A stretch of DNA of 64,000 nucleotides, taken from the NCBI GenBank assembly GCA_023678885.1, contig CM042998.1:7505820-7569819 (forward strand), in the 5' to 3' direction. Of this stretch, positions 22,838 through 35,399 are shown one piece after another. The stretch is from Pogostemon cablin. Taxonomy: Eukaryota > Streptophyta > Magnoliopsida > Lamiales > Lamiaceae. How positions within the stretch are numbered: position 1 is the first letter of the stretch; every line of letters begins with the position of its first letter. Below the pieces are notes generated by a model. It did not search any database and was not told where the DNA came from. It saw only the letters and a list, made by a program, of their open reading frames with translations. Position numbers and translations under genes: made by a program.

Positions 22838-24256
22838 AACTCCCAAACTTGCATGACCCTAAACACGAGGCAACGAAATCAAAATAAAGGCAAGAGAGTG
22901 CGAAATTCACAAAATCCACATATCATGCACAACTTGTATCAACACATGCAATTCCGTCAAATCAAAACATGCATTCATCCATCATACCTTTCATCCATGC
23001 AAAAATATCAATCAATCACAATACTTCTACAAATGCTAAGTCATCTAGCTCACTAGGTGAGTGTTTACTCTCGCTCTCAAGTGTAAAAGATGTACACTAA
23101 AAGGGTTATTATATACGCTCATGATCAATTCATACATCAGCGTAACCATAAGCTTGGCAAGGGTCTCAAAAATCAACTCATAATTGTTTCAATACTAGGA
23201 TCACAAAGGACTTGACTTTTGGATTGTAATGTTGGCTTTTTGGTAAAGGTAGGAGAATATAGATAAAGTGACTAATTCACTAGTAGAGAATTACCTTGGA
23301 GGTTTTCTTTTCATCAAACAACTTCATTCTTCTTCTCCATCTTTTCTCATGATCTTTTCGATCTTATTTTCTCCTTCTTCACTTGGAAATCAACATTTTT
23401 CTTCTTTTCGAATATAAGGGTACCAGTATTGGGCACTACCCTTCTAAGCAATCGGGGTACCGGTTTCAGGCACTACCCCACCTATACTAGATTTAACCAT
23501 GAATTTCTTCACTCACTTAACATCACTATCACCAATTTTTCCTTCCCTTTCTTCTTAATTCATAACTAGCAACTTATTCACCTTAACTCTCTGCTAGTAA
23601 ATAAGGTATTTAACGGCTCAAATAAAAGGTAAAATAAGGGCTTTTTATCAAAGGCTTGCCAAAGAAAAGCTTTAAAGGCTCAACGGGGCTTCCAGTGATA
23701 TACACATTATAAGGATATGTAAAATTTGGCTAAGAGGCTCAATAAAACAATAATGGCCTAAGATCATGTCCTAGTATCTATCAATCATGAATCTCAAATA
23801 AGACTCCAAGCGAAGTTCTAGAATACGCACATATGAACGATACTCTCAAGAATAAACTATCATGCATTGATGTAGCATGATTAATAGACTCAAATTCTCA
23901 CATGGGTAATAGATTCCTACGCACTCTTCAAAGCATGCAATCAACATCAATCTCTACATAAACTATAAGTAATCAAATAAATGGTACATGCCTTTCATTA
24001 ACAAAACTAACATGCATCACATACAGTGCACATGCATGTAAAAGAGTCAACATCTCTACTTAATCGAACAAAAACCACAACAAGTGTAACAAATATCCAT
24101 CAATCACCAATATATCAATACGGTACATGCCACTCACTCATGAATCAACAAATACTCAATAACCCAATTCTCCACTCACGCAATACCTGACCTGTAAAGT
24201 AAAAAATAGAAGGGAGGCGAGAGAAAACAGACAAAGAATAAAAAACCTGGTGCACT
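22838..24256 (-). other. 3' non-coding region of element A
   Basis: Reverse-complement matches to the Athila-1 3' region: TTGCCTCGTGTTTAGGG near 22860, TTACACTTGAGAGCG near 23075, and the GGTACC-type units at 23428-23483 (GGGTACCAGTATTGGGCACTA and GGGGTACCGGTTTCAGGCAC). No gene is seen. Confidence 0.6.
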
Positions 24257-25764
24257 CTACTCCTGAGGAGCATCATCATCACTAGCTTCATTACGCCAGT
24301 CATCAAAATTCCTTTGCAGGTTATCGATCTTTCTATCCAATGCCTCGTAGTCCCCATTCAAGTCTCTTAACCTCCTTTCTATAGCATCATAGCGAAGGTT
24401 GAGCGCAGCATAGTTTGTGTTCGCTAAGGCAAGATGGCTATTAGTCTCCTGCTGATTTGTGTTCAAGGTAGCGAAGTACTCATGCATCAACCTGAATTGC
24501 TCCCTATAGAAACGATCCTGAGATTGTAAAAAATCATGCTGTTGCTGTTGCTGTTGCGGTGGCTGTGGCTGCATCGGATGAACTCCAATCTCTAGAAAAT
24601 CGTGAGACATCTCCATATGTACCTCAGGAATTGGCTGTAGCTGCTGTGGCTGTGGCTCATCCTTCTCATACTTCTCCGGTTCTCCTAATAAGCTCAATGA
24701 TCATATCAAGATCTTTATAGATCCCGTCTAAATGTATTTGAGCCAATGTCCGCCAATCTCCATCTCCAACACAAGTGGCTGAGATCATGACGTGAGGAGG
24801 AGTGTTCATCAAAAGATTCGCATTGATCTGTATAGAAGTGAGATCAATGAGCGAGAAAGGAAGCATGAAAAATATCAAATTTGTCCCTTGAATGAACATC
24901 CATGCGTCATCCTTCCTCCGAGCCAAGTTCATCCGCACACACACTGACATGATCAAATCCAGATCACCTAGGATCGGCCAATATCCCATCAAATCAACAT
25001 TATAGTGCTCCGCTAACGGTGTGATCAGCCCCCTTATGTTGACCTTCTGAAATGTGTGTAAAATAAACCACTGTGCTGAAATAAGTAAGCTCCCAGATTG
25101 AAGTGGACTCCATTCATCATGCACCAAAGGACGTACAACTTTCCTCTCGGAATACACCCACCTTCAGCTCGAGCGAATATGGTGTTTTTGAGGATCTGGT
25201 CCATATACGCGATCATCGGGTTGCGAATGAAGGGAACCCTTGATGTTTGAGGATTATATGCTTCTTGCAATCCCATGATCGACCTCCAGAACACATCCGT
25301 ATTAAAGTCCTCGTGCTCCTGAGTCGAAATCTCTATCGGGCATCCAAACAACCTGTTGAACTCATTAGCATACATATATTTCAATTGCCCTCCACTCTAA
25401 AACCAAGCACTCTCTGGAAGAAAATGCTCTCCACGAACCACCTCCAAAGTGCATAACACCTCAACCGTGATCTGGAAGTAGGTCTCTCTCTTCAAATCCA
25501 TAAAACCATTGATTCCTACTAGGTTGAACATCCACCTGATGTCATTAATGATGTTCATCTCCACCATGACTTGATCATCTTGATATCTAGTCTGAGCAAT
25601 CTTTCTTGAAATAATTCCCCACAACTCCTCTCTTTCTTCCCATTCCAGTATTTGTGTATCGAAATCAGACGGCATTCTTTTGTCTTTCTTTAATCTCTTG
25701 GCCGTCTTTCCCTTCTTGGGTATTCCATTACTCTTCCTTTTCAAAGAAGAAGTAATTCCTTTAC
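24257..25764 (-). pseudogene. env-like gene of element A (Athila third ORF), exon 2
   Basis: Athila elements carry a third frame after pol, often called env-like; its function is unproven. Here a basic N-terminus (KRKSNGIPKKGKTAKRLKKD) leads into the conserved text ISRKIAQTRYQDDQ. After an in-frame stop at 25394 come FNRLFGCPIEIS, FIRNPMIAYMDQILKNTIFA and LYVLWCMMNG, the part that resembles the Athila ORF-1 family. Two frameshifts (near 25100 and 24680) bring the C-terminal part, with a Gln-rich stretch and a coiled coil (YDAIERRLRDLNGDYEALDR) ending in DDDAPQE. The joined length of about 490 residues fits the family. Spacing, order and a shared intron with Athila-3 support the call. Inactive copy. 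Confidence 0.75.
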
Positions 25765-26346
25765 CTATAAATATTTTATTTCAATGCACAACATAGGAAA
25801 GAAACAAGTATACCCAACCTAGCTAGGACTATGGATCACATAGATTCTACTCAAGACTTCAAATCATATGCAAAATAAAATCAAGCCTTAACTTCTCCAT
25901 AACTTCACATGTATAATCAAATTCAAGCAACGAACCTCAAAAAATTAAATCATGGAGAAATAACCCTCATAAGTCCTAAGTGATACCAATTATTCCAATA
26001 TACTTCAGCAGATATCAACAAGCTTCAAATTGAATCCAAAAATTAACAATTAAGCATAATTCATAAACATTCTACAACAATTCCACAATTCCAATTGCTC
26101 ATAATCGTCACTCACAATCAACGACCCCATGCATAAATTCAACAATTAAGCTCAAGCCCGTAACATATGCATCATCAATATCATAAAATTCCACCAATCC
26201 AACGTAAAGTTGTACTCATGTAAAATTTCAACAAAAAACTCCCAAATTCAAGTTCAATCCTAATCGAAATCATGCTTAATTAACTTACCCATCTATACTA
26301 GATATAGAATAATCCAATTTAAGGGTAAAAAGTCAAGAAAATATAC

Positions 26347-26362
26347 ATTTATCTTTGGCCAT
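26347..26362 (-). other. putative 16-nt first exon of the env-like gene
   Basis: ATG at 26362-26360 opens five codons (MAKDK) plus one base, followed by GTATAT. The acceptor TTTATAG ends at 25765, so the intron would be 582 bp and phase 1, and exon 2 then enters the env-like frame in register. Athila-3 shows the same arrangement at 52677. Splicing itself is inferred. Confidence 0.45.
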
Positions 26363-27318
26363 GAGTGCATAAGTGACGAGAATGAAATTCCCAAAATTTG
26401 AGTAGAAAAGCCCTAATTTGGACTTGAATCCTACAAAATTGGTGTAGAATGTGTGTTTTGGGGAAGAGAAAAGTGTACTAAGAATTTTGAGTGAAAATCT
26501 TACAATTTGGGATAAGTGCTCGAGGAAGGGTGGCGAGAAAGATCGAGCAGCGTGAAAACTGACCCTTAAATCTCAATTTTGCACCCTTGCTCGGGTAGAG
26601 CGGCATGGTCGAGTGGCGGTTGGCCTGGTCGACCGAGACCTCTGTAATCTGAATCATTTCCCGCACTCCGCTCGACCTCTTGCTGGACCAAGAAATATTG
26701 GTCGAGTGGCACACTTATGGTCGAGTGGCTAATCTCTAATCTGAACTGCCTTCTGGAACGCTGCTTAACCACTGCTCGACCAACCTGTCATGGAGGAGTG
26801 ATGAAATTCAGTCTAGCAGGCTCCCGACACTCTATTTTTCGTGATTTCCTTCATCCCCTGCAAAAATTAGACTTGAACATAACATTAAGTATCATATCAA
26901 ACCAAAACGATAGCTAGAGAACCGCAACTTAGACTCAATAAATCATGCATAAACTCCGCTCACACTGCAAAATAAAATAAAATAAAACACCACTAAACAT
27001 TAGACAAATTACAAAATATCGACACATCAAAATCGGTTAAAATTTAATATACCGCAAAAAATCAACTCCCCTAATAGACGTTACGAAGAAAAGATTATAC
27101 TTTTGGTGCTACGATGAGGTAAGTACATTACACCCCCTCCCCCAAACTTAGTAAAAACTTAAGTTGAAACTAAGTTTGCAAAGAGATGTAATTGCCGATT
27201 TGTAAGCACCTTAAATATAATTTTTTTACTCACGCTAAATAAATAAAGCAATAAAACGGGAGGGAAAGCCCCCAACAAGCGATCATGTTTAACGTCGGAG
27301 AGTCACGATGGTACCAAC
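26363..27318 (-). other. pol-env spacer of element A with a CTCGACC cluster
   Basis: Holds the third copy of the A-specific motif cluster (26588-26800: GGTCGAG and CTCGACC words) and, at 27136-27170, the reverse of the CTAAGTTTGGGGG landmark that follows pol in all Athila-type elements here. Short frames in this interval are not conserved. Confidence 0.55.
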
Positions 27319-27797
27319 TTAATAAAAGGTGTCCTCAAAGACGACACAAGCATCATCCGGCGACTTAAAGTGCTTCAATCGATGCCCATTTGCCGTAATG
27401 ATATTTATGTCTTTGTCTATGATCTCAAAACTTCCCCCTCCGCAGGCTCTATGGATCAGGAATGATCCCGTCCACTTTGATTTCAATTTTCCTGCAAAAA
27501 GTCTCAAAAGAGAGTTAAAGTGTATTACCTTATCACTTTGTTTGTACTCCTTGAAAGTGATCTTCGAGTCATGCCACTTTTTCATCCTCTCCTTATAGAT
27601 GATCAAGTTCTTAAAAGCTTGATTTCCGAACTCATCTAATTGATTGATGTGAGTCATCCTCAACTCCTTTTGCTCATTAAGAGACAAGTTCATACTTCTT
27701 ATGGCCCAAAAAGACTTATGCTAAATCTCTATGGGTAAGTAGAATGGCTTCCCGTATATATTTTAATAAGGTGACATCATCGAACTTAATAGCCTAA
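27319..27797 (-). pseudogene. integrase C-terminal part of element A
   Basis: The frame 27693-27319 reads HINQLDEFGNQAFKNLIIYK, then MKKWHDSKITFKEY, KLKSKWTGSFLIHRACGGGS and HRLKHFKSP. This matches the Athila integrase tail (compare 51376-51744). Upstream text to 27797 keeps weak similarity with a stop and shifts. It is cut at 27797 by Athila-3, and the rest of the integrase resumes at 54062. No separate gene. Confidence 0.8.
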
Positions 27798-28011
27798 TGT
27801 TGAGAGTGGAATTTCACGTATATTTTATGTGTGCACATTACACCATTTAGCTTAGAAAAGTTATCGTTTTTGCATGAAATTGTGTACGTTTGAGTATTTA
27901 CAGGATTTTGAGGCTACTAAGGAGTTTTTGTGAGTTTTGAAAGCTAAAAATAGGGGAAAACAGATCAAAGACGGAAGCAACGTGGAACAGAGTTGGAATG
28001 GGCCAGCTTGG
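27798..28011 (+). repeat. 5' LTR of Athila-3, first part
   Basis: First 214 bp of the LTR, from TGTTGAGAGTGGAATTTCAC up to the insertion point of Athila-2. It continues at 42973. Confidence 0.75.
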
Positions 28012-29894
28012 TGTTGAGAGTGGAAATTAGCGTGTTTGAGTGTCCAATTTAACAATTTCTTGATTGGAATTATTGTCATATATTAGCACAAGTGTCTTAT
28101 ATTCAATATATGTGAGAAAAAAGTGCACTTGAGGTGTTTTATTATGTTTTAGGTGGAAAAGGATCAAAAGTTCAAAGTTGGAGAAAATGTGCAATTTGTG
28201 CAAGAATGCTGAAAAACGCACGTCCAAATTGTATAATTTTTTTATATTCTCGTGGAGCTCTGAATGGGAAGCGTAATATATGGTTGGAAGCCATAGAAGA
28301 GAGGGGCATTTTGGCATAAAGAACACCTCAATCGGATTCCAAACGAGAAAGTTATTATCAAAGTGGTGACGTCGCGCGAGCTGTGCCGAATAGAATGGCT
28401 GTGTCATTTTCCATAGCTTGTAACACCTTAAATTCTTATTTTTTTGTGAGGTTTTTTATATGGATAGAAAGCCAAGTAAGAGAGGATCGCGTGAGCACAA
28501 GAATCACTCAAATCGGAGTCCGGATGTGGAAGTTATAAGCAAAACAGTGAGATGGCGCAAGTGTGATTCAACCATGACAGTTTGGTTCGACCAGATATCT
28601 TGGTCGAACCACAGCCATTTTGGTCGAACCAGAAGCCTGTAAGTGTGAAAAATCATTGATTTCGATTCGACCAGGGTTCGACCAAGCCCTAGGTTGAACC
28701 CTAGGTCGAACCACATGCATGGGACGCGTCCGAATTCGATTTTTACACCCCTAGTGCATGTTTTTGCGTATTTTCCAAGAAAAAGCCCATCCTAGGTCCA
28801 TAAGGAGAGCTTTCAAGTATAAAAGGGGACGTAGATCACACCAAGAAGGACGGATCAGATACAACACAACACAACCATTCTACACCCCACAAGGGGGGTT
28901 CACCCCCCAACCATCATCCACATCCTTTCCTCCATCCATCCATCACTTTGAATATTCGTCTGTGGAATCAAGAGGAGAACCAAGAGGAGGATTCAAGATG
29001 GAGAAGGACGCGACGTCACCCACATCTAGGGTTTTTATCGTTTCCTAATTTATCTTATATTTTCCAACCTCCATGATTGTTCTTCGCAGCATCATGGGCT
29101 AGAACAGTTTGGTAGATCTAGGGTGTTTTGAAAGTTTTATGAATTAGCTAAACTCTCTTGTGTGTCCTTCGTACAACACTACTTGTGGATTTATTTTATA
29201 TATGATTGTGCTTTCTTAATCCATATTCACGATTGTTTTGTGCATCTTCAATTGGTATATAGAGTCTGAATATATATCTTGGTTGTAGATTGAGTGTGTT
29301 CACCACTGAACAGGATTCCATGTTATGATTCTAAGTGAGGGGACTCCGAAGCTTCATTAGAACTATCATATATGAATACTTATTAATTGAATTGAATTCG
29401 GGTTATTAAGTAGTATAAAAAGGATAATTTTATAATACCTATAAAGGGAGATCATATCGGGTTAGAGTACCAATTGGTCAGGGAAATAATTGATACTAAT
29501 AGTACCTAGAAAGGGGGTGGAATTATATCTCTTGCTTCGAGGTTATTCACAGGTGTTATACACATGTTTACTTATGTCTATAGAGTAGATATGCATGGTT
29601 TAGTGATGCGTCAATATTCCACAAGGCAGAGTCGAACATCACCACATGGAAAGGGAATTAATAAGTAAAACTGGATTATCCTAGAACTACCTATTCTTCT
29701 ACTTGATCCACTTTCATATTTTTGAGTGATATTTTATTTTATTTGTTATTTGAATTAATTGTTTATTAGTTTAATAATTAAATTGATAATACACCGTCCT
29801 TTGAGTTCGATGTTCACTTGGTCGCTTGCTTAAGCTGTAATTGATATCCTTAATACTTAGGGATTAATTTTGTGTGTTGTGAAAATGCTCATCA
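28012..29894 (+). repeat. 5' LTR of Athila-2
   Basis: 1,883 bp, ending AAAATGCTCATCA before the primer site. Colinear with the Athila-1 LTR, but its U3 motif is GTTCGACC/GGTCGAAC. Confidence 0.9.
28568..28826 (+). promoter_or_regulatory. U3 GTTCGACC/GGTCGAAC cluster and TATA box of Athila-2
   Basis: GTTCGACC and GGTCGAACC words occupy 28583-28712. TATAAAAGGGGACGTAGATC starts at 28818. The arrangement is that of Athila-1 with a shifted motif (GTTCGACC for ATTCGACC). Confidence 0.6.
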
Positions 29895-29900
29895 AGTTCT

Positions 29901-29918
29901 TGGTGCCGTTGCTGGGGA
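29901..29918 (+). promoter_or_regulatory. primer binding site of Athila-2
   Basis: TGGTGCCGTTGCTGGGGA, 6 bp after the LTR. Two changes from the tRNA-Asp complement used by Athila. Confidence 0.75.
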
Positions 29919-30066
29919 CGACTATTATTATTAGTTTATTATTTCTAGTTGATTAAGACTTTTATTTATGATTATTTAATTCTATCTAACCTTGAATTTT
30001 TCTAAGGTACTTGTGCCTAGGGAAAAGAAAGGAAGAAAAGGAAGAGATAACACACAGAGCTAAACA

Positions 30067-31801
30067 TTACCGGAGCAAGGCAGAATCTGGATAATGTTGC
30101 CTTACGTGAAATTTTCACGAACTATGGAATTGGTAACATGGGGTTGATAGGAGCAAGCAGGGTAGATGATGACTTTGAAATACATCCCGCTCTTATTAAC
30201 ATGGTGGAGAAGAATCCATTTTCTGGAGGTTGTTTTGAAAATCCATATCAGCATCTCCGAAGATTTCTTGGTTATGCAAACACTCAAAAGGGTGCTGTAG
30301 CTTATGATAATGCTAGGTGGATTGCCCTATTCAAGTTTTCATTAATTGATAAGGCAGAAGCTTGGATGAGACTCTTGATGCTACAGATTACACTACACTG
30401 GACCAACTGCAGCAGAAGTTCTTAGAGAGATATATGCCACCCTCAAAGATCTTAAGAATGAGGCAAGAGATCACCTAATTTGTTATGAATCAGGGTGAGA
30501 AATTTCATGAGGCATGGGACAGGTTCAAAGACATGCTCAAGCGGTGCCCACAGCTTGGAATGTCTAAGGCGAAATACATAAGTATATTCTACTATGGATT
30601 GAATTGTGAGTCGCATGTTTTTATTGATGCATCATCAGGAGGAGCTCTGTTATCTAGGACATCACTTGAAGCAGAAAAGTTGATCGAAGACATCTCTATG
30701 AATTCACGTGACTGGCCTACGAAAGGAGTTAGAGGAACTTATGTAGTGGGTAAAGTAGCACAAGTTGAACATCAATACGTGAAGCCGAATAGGGATGATG
30801 AGATCATCTCTAGTTTAGCTAACATCAACAAGCTAGTAGAGTCCCATCAGAAGCAGATTACAAAGTTGACACTAAGGGGGCCTAGTATGCAGCAGCATGA
30901 AGTGAGGAGTGTTGAAGATACCTTCAATCAATACATGGCTGAGAATGATGCAAGAGTTGACCGCATTGAGGCTTCCATGAATGTTGATCATGCATATTTA
31001 TCTAAGTAGTTGAAGGACCTCACATCGATTATGGGGCAGATGGCGGCGAATGTGAATCAATTGACACAAATGTGGGAGAATAATGCCATCACATTGAGGT
31101 CCGGAATGCAGTACGAAGGTCCGATGAAGCCGATGAGCAAAAACAATAAAAACAGGAGAACTGTTTGACAAACACCATCTGTTCGACTAGAGTATTCTAG
31201 TCGAACAGAGGTCGAACAACCTTCAGAGAAATAGAATTTCGATGCTCTATTTTCTGTCCCGCCGTTTGACCACAGGACATCTGTTCGACAAGACCATCTT
31301 GGTCGAACGCTGGTTGAACGATAACGGACTAGTTCAAACTCACGACCTAAGCTTCCATTTGACCAATCACCATCTGTTCGACCAGACCATCTTGGTCGAA
31401 GGTTGGTCGAACAACTGCAGGAGAATGAGAGCTCGTGATCAGAGACTTTCTTCAACCAGAAGCAGTCTGTTCGACTAGATCACTTAGGTTGAACAGGTTG
31501 AACAGAGGTCGAGCAACTTCGTTCAGTGCCGATTTCGATACCGAATGCTACACCTATTGTTCAGAACACTCCAGAGCTATCCCAAGAGCAGAATACTGAG
31601 CTTTTAGTTGAGAATAAGTGGGAAAGAGCAAAGAGGTTGAGAGCCGAGAAGCTTAGACTGCAGATGGATAATGAAGATGTGGTTTTCTCTCTTAATCATG
31701 CAATAAAGATGCCCATGGAGACTCAATCATGCAAGAGCATAGATGTGGTTTCTAACTTGTTTAATCTTGATTTTAATAGGACATATGATTCTGAATTTTA
31801 G
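30067..31801 (+). pseudogene. Athila-type gag, Athila-2 copy
   Basis: The position matching the Athila-1 start ATG reads ATT here. The frame then runs through MGLIGASRVDDDFEIHPALI, NMVEKNPFSGGCFENPYQHL and FKFSLIDKAEAW to a frameshift near 30366. It resumes at 30485 with EKFHEAWDRFKDMLKRCPQL and DISMNSRDW and carries the coiled coil to a stop at 31007. The landmark AITLRSGMQYEGP follows in a shifted frame (31088). The final part (31526-31801) is WERAKRLRAEKLRLQMDNED..., identical in layout to Athila-1. Better preserved than Athila-1 but inactive. Confidence 0.85.
31165..31525 (+). repeat. ~97-bp repeat in gag linker, TGTTCGACC/GGTCGAAC
   Basis: CATCTGTTCGACCAGACCAT-type words begin near 31175, 31280, 31373 and 31467 (spacing about 95-105 bp). 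Each is followed by TTGGTCGAAC and a second GGTCGAAC. Same layout as in Athila-1 with the family-specific base change that is also in the Athila-2 LTR. Confidence 0.7.
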
Positions 31802-33622
31802 TGGAAGATTGACAAGGAGGAATCTAAACAGCCATGAGAGGAAGGAAATTCCAAGGATCATATACTTGTTACCAAGAAAGGTGAGGAGTTGAGTGTAGAC
31901 AAGAAGACGGAAAGAAAGTATTTGAAGGTGAGGATATGAGAAGACCGTCCTCTGATCCTGTAATACAAAATGGTATTCCGTTGTGACTCTCCAACGTTAA
32001 ACATGAGCGCTTGTTGGGGGCTTGTCCTTTCCGTTTTATTGCTTTAATTCTTTCGTGTGAGTAAGAAATTTTTATATTTAAGGTGCTTACTAATCGGCAA
32101 TTACATCTCTTTGCAAACTTAGTTTCAACTTACGTTTGTACTAAGTTTGGGGGTGTGATGTTATGAACTCATTGAAGCACCAAGAGTATAATCTTTTCTT
32201 TATAAATTGATTTTTTGCGGTATGTTGAAAATTTAATCGGTTTTGATGTGTCGAGTTTTTGCAATTTGCCTAGTGTTCTGTGGTGTTTCTAGTGTGTAGA
32301 GTCGATTAGATAGTCAATTGATTCTTTCTTATAGTTCTCCTATTTTATTATTGATGACTCCTGTGATGACGAGTGTTTGAGCTTTAATGATAGAAAAAGG
32401 TAGAAGAGTGGCAAGACGAGTCTACATTGAGGCTTAACCTGATCAAGTTGAACAACTCTAGGAGTTCGTGCATACATTGAAGAGAAATCAGGTTCCCTCG
32501 TTTTCTTATTCTAATTTTTATGTATGCTTTTAATTTATGAGAGTGGAAGGATTGAGTTTAAGGTGGTGATCCATGTGTGCATATATTTTTAAATTGTGCC
32601 TAAAATTCATAGGCTCTTGAAATTGATGAAGGAAGTGTATTTGAGTTATATTGTGATATGAAGTTTTATGTGTACTTGTGGGATATTACTTACCTTGAAA
32701 AGTGCTCTGTTACTTGTTAAAAACCCATGTGGGAATTTGAGCCTTGTTGATGATGTACATAATCACATAATTTTTCTTTTCTAGTGAGTATCGTTCTTGT
32801 GTGTGTATTCTAGAACTTGCCTCTTATCTTACTTGAAACTACATGTGTTAGATGATAAGAGATGATTTAAGGTCATCTTTGATAATTATGAGTCACTTTC
32901 CCAAATAATTTCCTACCAAATAATTATATATCCATAGTTAGCCCTTTTGAGCCTGAAAGCCTTATTTCTTTGACAACCTACGAAGATAGCCACTTTGATA
33001 TCCTATTTGAGCCTTAAATTCATATATTTAGTGGAGAATTAAATGTTGTCAAAGTGTGTGAATTGATTTTCATGGAGTTTGGAAGGAAAAAAATATTTGG
33101 AGTTGTACAAGTGATTATGAGATAAAAAATATGATCTGAAAAATAAATTGCTTAAGGGTAATGTCCGAAACTGGTACCCCGAGATGTTAGAGTTAGTGCC
33201 CGAAATTGTTACCTCGAGAAAAAAAAGAAATGAAAGAAACTGGTACCCCGAGATGTTAGAGTTAGTTTGAGATATTTGGCAAGCTTATGGTTACACATGC
33301 ACTTGAATTGAATATGAGCGTAAACACCTCATCCCATGAGTGTACATCTTTTACACTTGAGTGTGAGTGATATATATATACTTCTCATGAGAGCATGTGA
33401 ATGGATCATTTGAATTGGTGGTGATTGTCTTATCTTGTATGCTATGAATTGATTATTACATGTAACGAGAGTTGCATGACCTAAGTTGAGGACAATTGTA
33501 TTGTGAATGGGGTATTTGTCATAGTCCTTGTTTCCCCGCTAATTTTCTTACTCTCTCTCTCTCTCTTTCTCTTTATTTTTATTTTGTTGCCTCGGGACGA
33601 GCAACGGGTAAGTTTGGAGGAT
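31802..33622 (+). other. tail and 3' non-coding region of Athila-2
   Basis: The tail after the gag stop matches 15017-15175 of Athila-1. Then GACTCTCCAACGTTAAA, CTAAGTTTGGGGGTG, the GGTACCCCGAG units (33174 and repeated at 33243), a CT-repeat at 33548-33572, and GTTGCCTCGGGACGAGCAAC before the 3' LTR. No env. Confidence 0.6.
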
Positions 33623-34005
33623 TGTTAAGAGTGAAAATTAGCGTGTTTGAGTGTCCAATTTAACACCTTCTTGATTGGAATTGTTATCATATATTAGTAC
33701 AAGTGTCTTATATTCAATATATGTGAGAAAAATGTTCACTTGAGGTGTTTTATTTTATTTTAAGTGGAAAAAGGATCAAAAGTGCAAAGTTGGAGAAAAT
33801 GTGCAATTTGTGCAAGAATGTTGAAAAACGCACATCCAACTTTTGTAATTTTTTTATATTTGTGTGGAGCATTGATTGGGAATTTTGATACATGGTTGGA
33901 AATCCATAGAAGAGGGGGTCGTTTTGGCGTAAAGAACACCTCAATCGGATTCAAAACGAGAAAATTATTATCAAAGTGGTGACATCGCGCGAGCAGTGCC
34001 GAACA
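33623..34005 (+). repeat. 3' LTR of Athila-2, first part
   Basis: TGTTAAGAGTG to GTGCCGAACAGAA, where Copia LTR sequence takes over. About 225 bp of LTR present in the 5' LTR (28396-28620) are missing between this point and 41630. Confidence 0.85.
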
Positions 34006-34990
34006 GAAGATCATATTATTGGTTTCCTTATAAAGTATAAACAGATGCTCACAACGGAGATAGACGGGGACTCTCTATCAGTATGGTTGTAGTGTGGTTT
34101 GATATTAGTTTGTCTTGACTATAGAATCACATTAGTGCACTTGGTGTGTATTGAGTAGGACCGCTTGAGATCGTTCGACTTGTACTGTCTATATAAGAGA
34201 ACTTGATCTCAGTTATTATGGATATTTGTGCTCTTAATCCCTATACAATAACCTCGACACGTAAGGCAGTATATATTTCTTTGATTCATCAATGGGTGAG
34301 ATTTACATGAATAAAATCAACAAACTCGGTGAGTTGGGAAGTAGTGCTATCTCTATGATGTGCTGTTGATTGTAGAAGGAATCCATGTCCGACATAGGTT
34401 GATAATGCCCTCTTGAGGAGCTCATAAGGTTTATCATGTAAATCTTGCAAGTGGATTAAATCCGGCATGATAATAAGGTTGAGTGGTACTACTCTCGGAT
34501 GAGATATTAATTAATTTGAGTTGTCAGTAACTTAATTAATTGATGGGCATTGTGTATCTTAAACATGGGGAAACTGTCGGGCTCATAATAAGAAGGAGCC
34601 CATAACGTAATTATGGGATTGGAGTGGCAGTGCTGTAATAATATTTTAGTGGACTATATTATTATTATTGGACTTAAGTATAAGGTTTGGGCTAAGCTTG
34701 GATACTTAAGCCCAATGGAGGCCCAACTCCAATTTCTCCTCCTGGTCCCTGCTGTAGCCCAAATTTAAAAGTCATCTTTGCTTCCTGAAACCCTCACTCT
34801 ACGCTGTAACATCGTGAAAGAGAGGAGAGAAAGCAGATTGAGAAATCCTGAAGATTGTTGCCCACACAACATCAGGATTAGACTTAAGATATACAGCAGA
34901 AGATCAAGAGGTTGTTCTCTGCAGCAGATCTTCAACAACATACCTTGGTGAAAGGTATTGTAAACTTAGCCAAACAATCGAACACCAACA
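34006..34990 (+). repeat. 5' LTR of Copia, 5'-truncated
   Basis: Starts inside the LTR at GATCATATTATTGG (equivalent to 40612) and ends ACACCAACA. Near its end about 50 bp containing one arm and the loop of the hairpin seen at 41548-41584 are also missing. Confidence 0.88.
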
Positions 34991-34992
34991 AT

Positions 34993-35004
34993 TGGTATTA
35001 GAGC
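34993..35004 (+). promoter_or_regulatory. Copia primer binding site, initiator tRNA-Met type
   Basis: TGGTATTAGAGC, one change from TGGTATCAGAGC, the standard plant Copia PBS. Confidence 0.85.
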
Positions 35005-35399
35005 ATCGGTTTCTTGGTGAAACGTGACACGTTGGGCTAGGGTTTATGTGTTATACGTGATTCAATTATTGTATAGAAAGCATGATGATTAGGGTTTGGT
35101 ATATGTGTGAATTATCCATGAAATCCTATGTTCATTATGGCTGGTAATCTGCCTATATACGTTGCTACTTGAACATGTTGAACACATATACACATGGCAC
35201 ACTGATGGCGTCTAGAGAAGACAATGCATACGGCGCAAGGTCACATGCGGATATTGGGCGTGATGCTCGGAGGCCAGATGGGGCACTCGTTTAGTGTCAT
35301 GTAAATTTGGAGTGTCGCACGATGTCGAGTTGTGCAATCACACTGACGTGCTGCTCGCGCACGGTAGCACTGATCTGCGCATAAATTAGCACGACAAGC

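Noticed and set aside
24257..24697. Gln-rich frame that could suggest a transcription regulator
   Set aside because: It follows the env-like frames after a frameshift and has the coiled-coil end expected for the Athila third ORF, so it belongs to element A.
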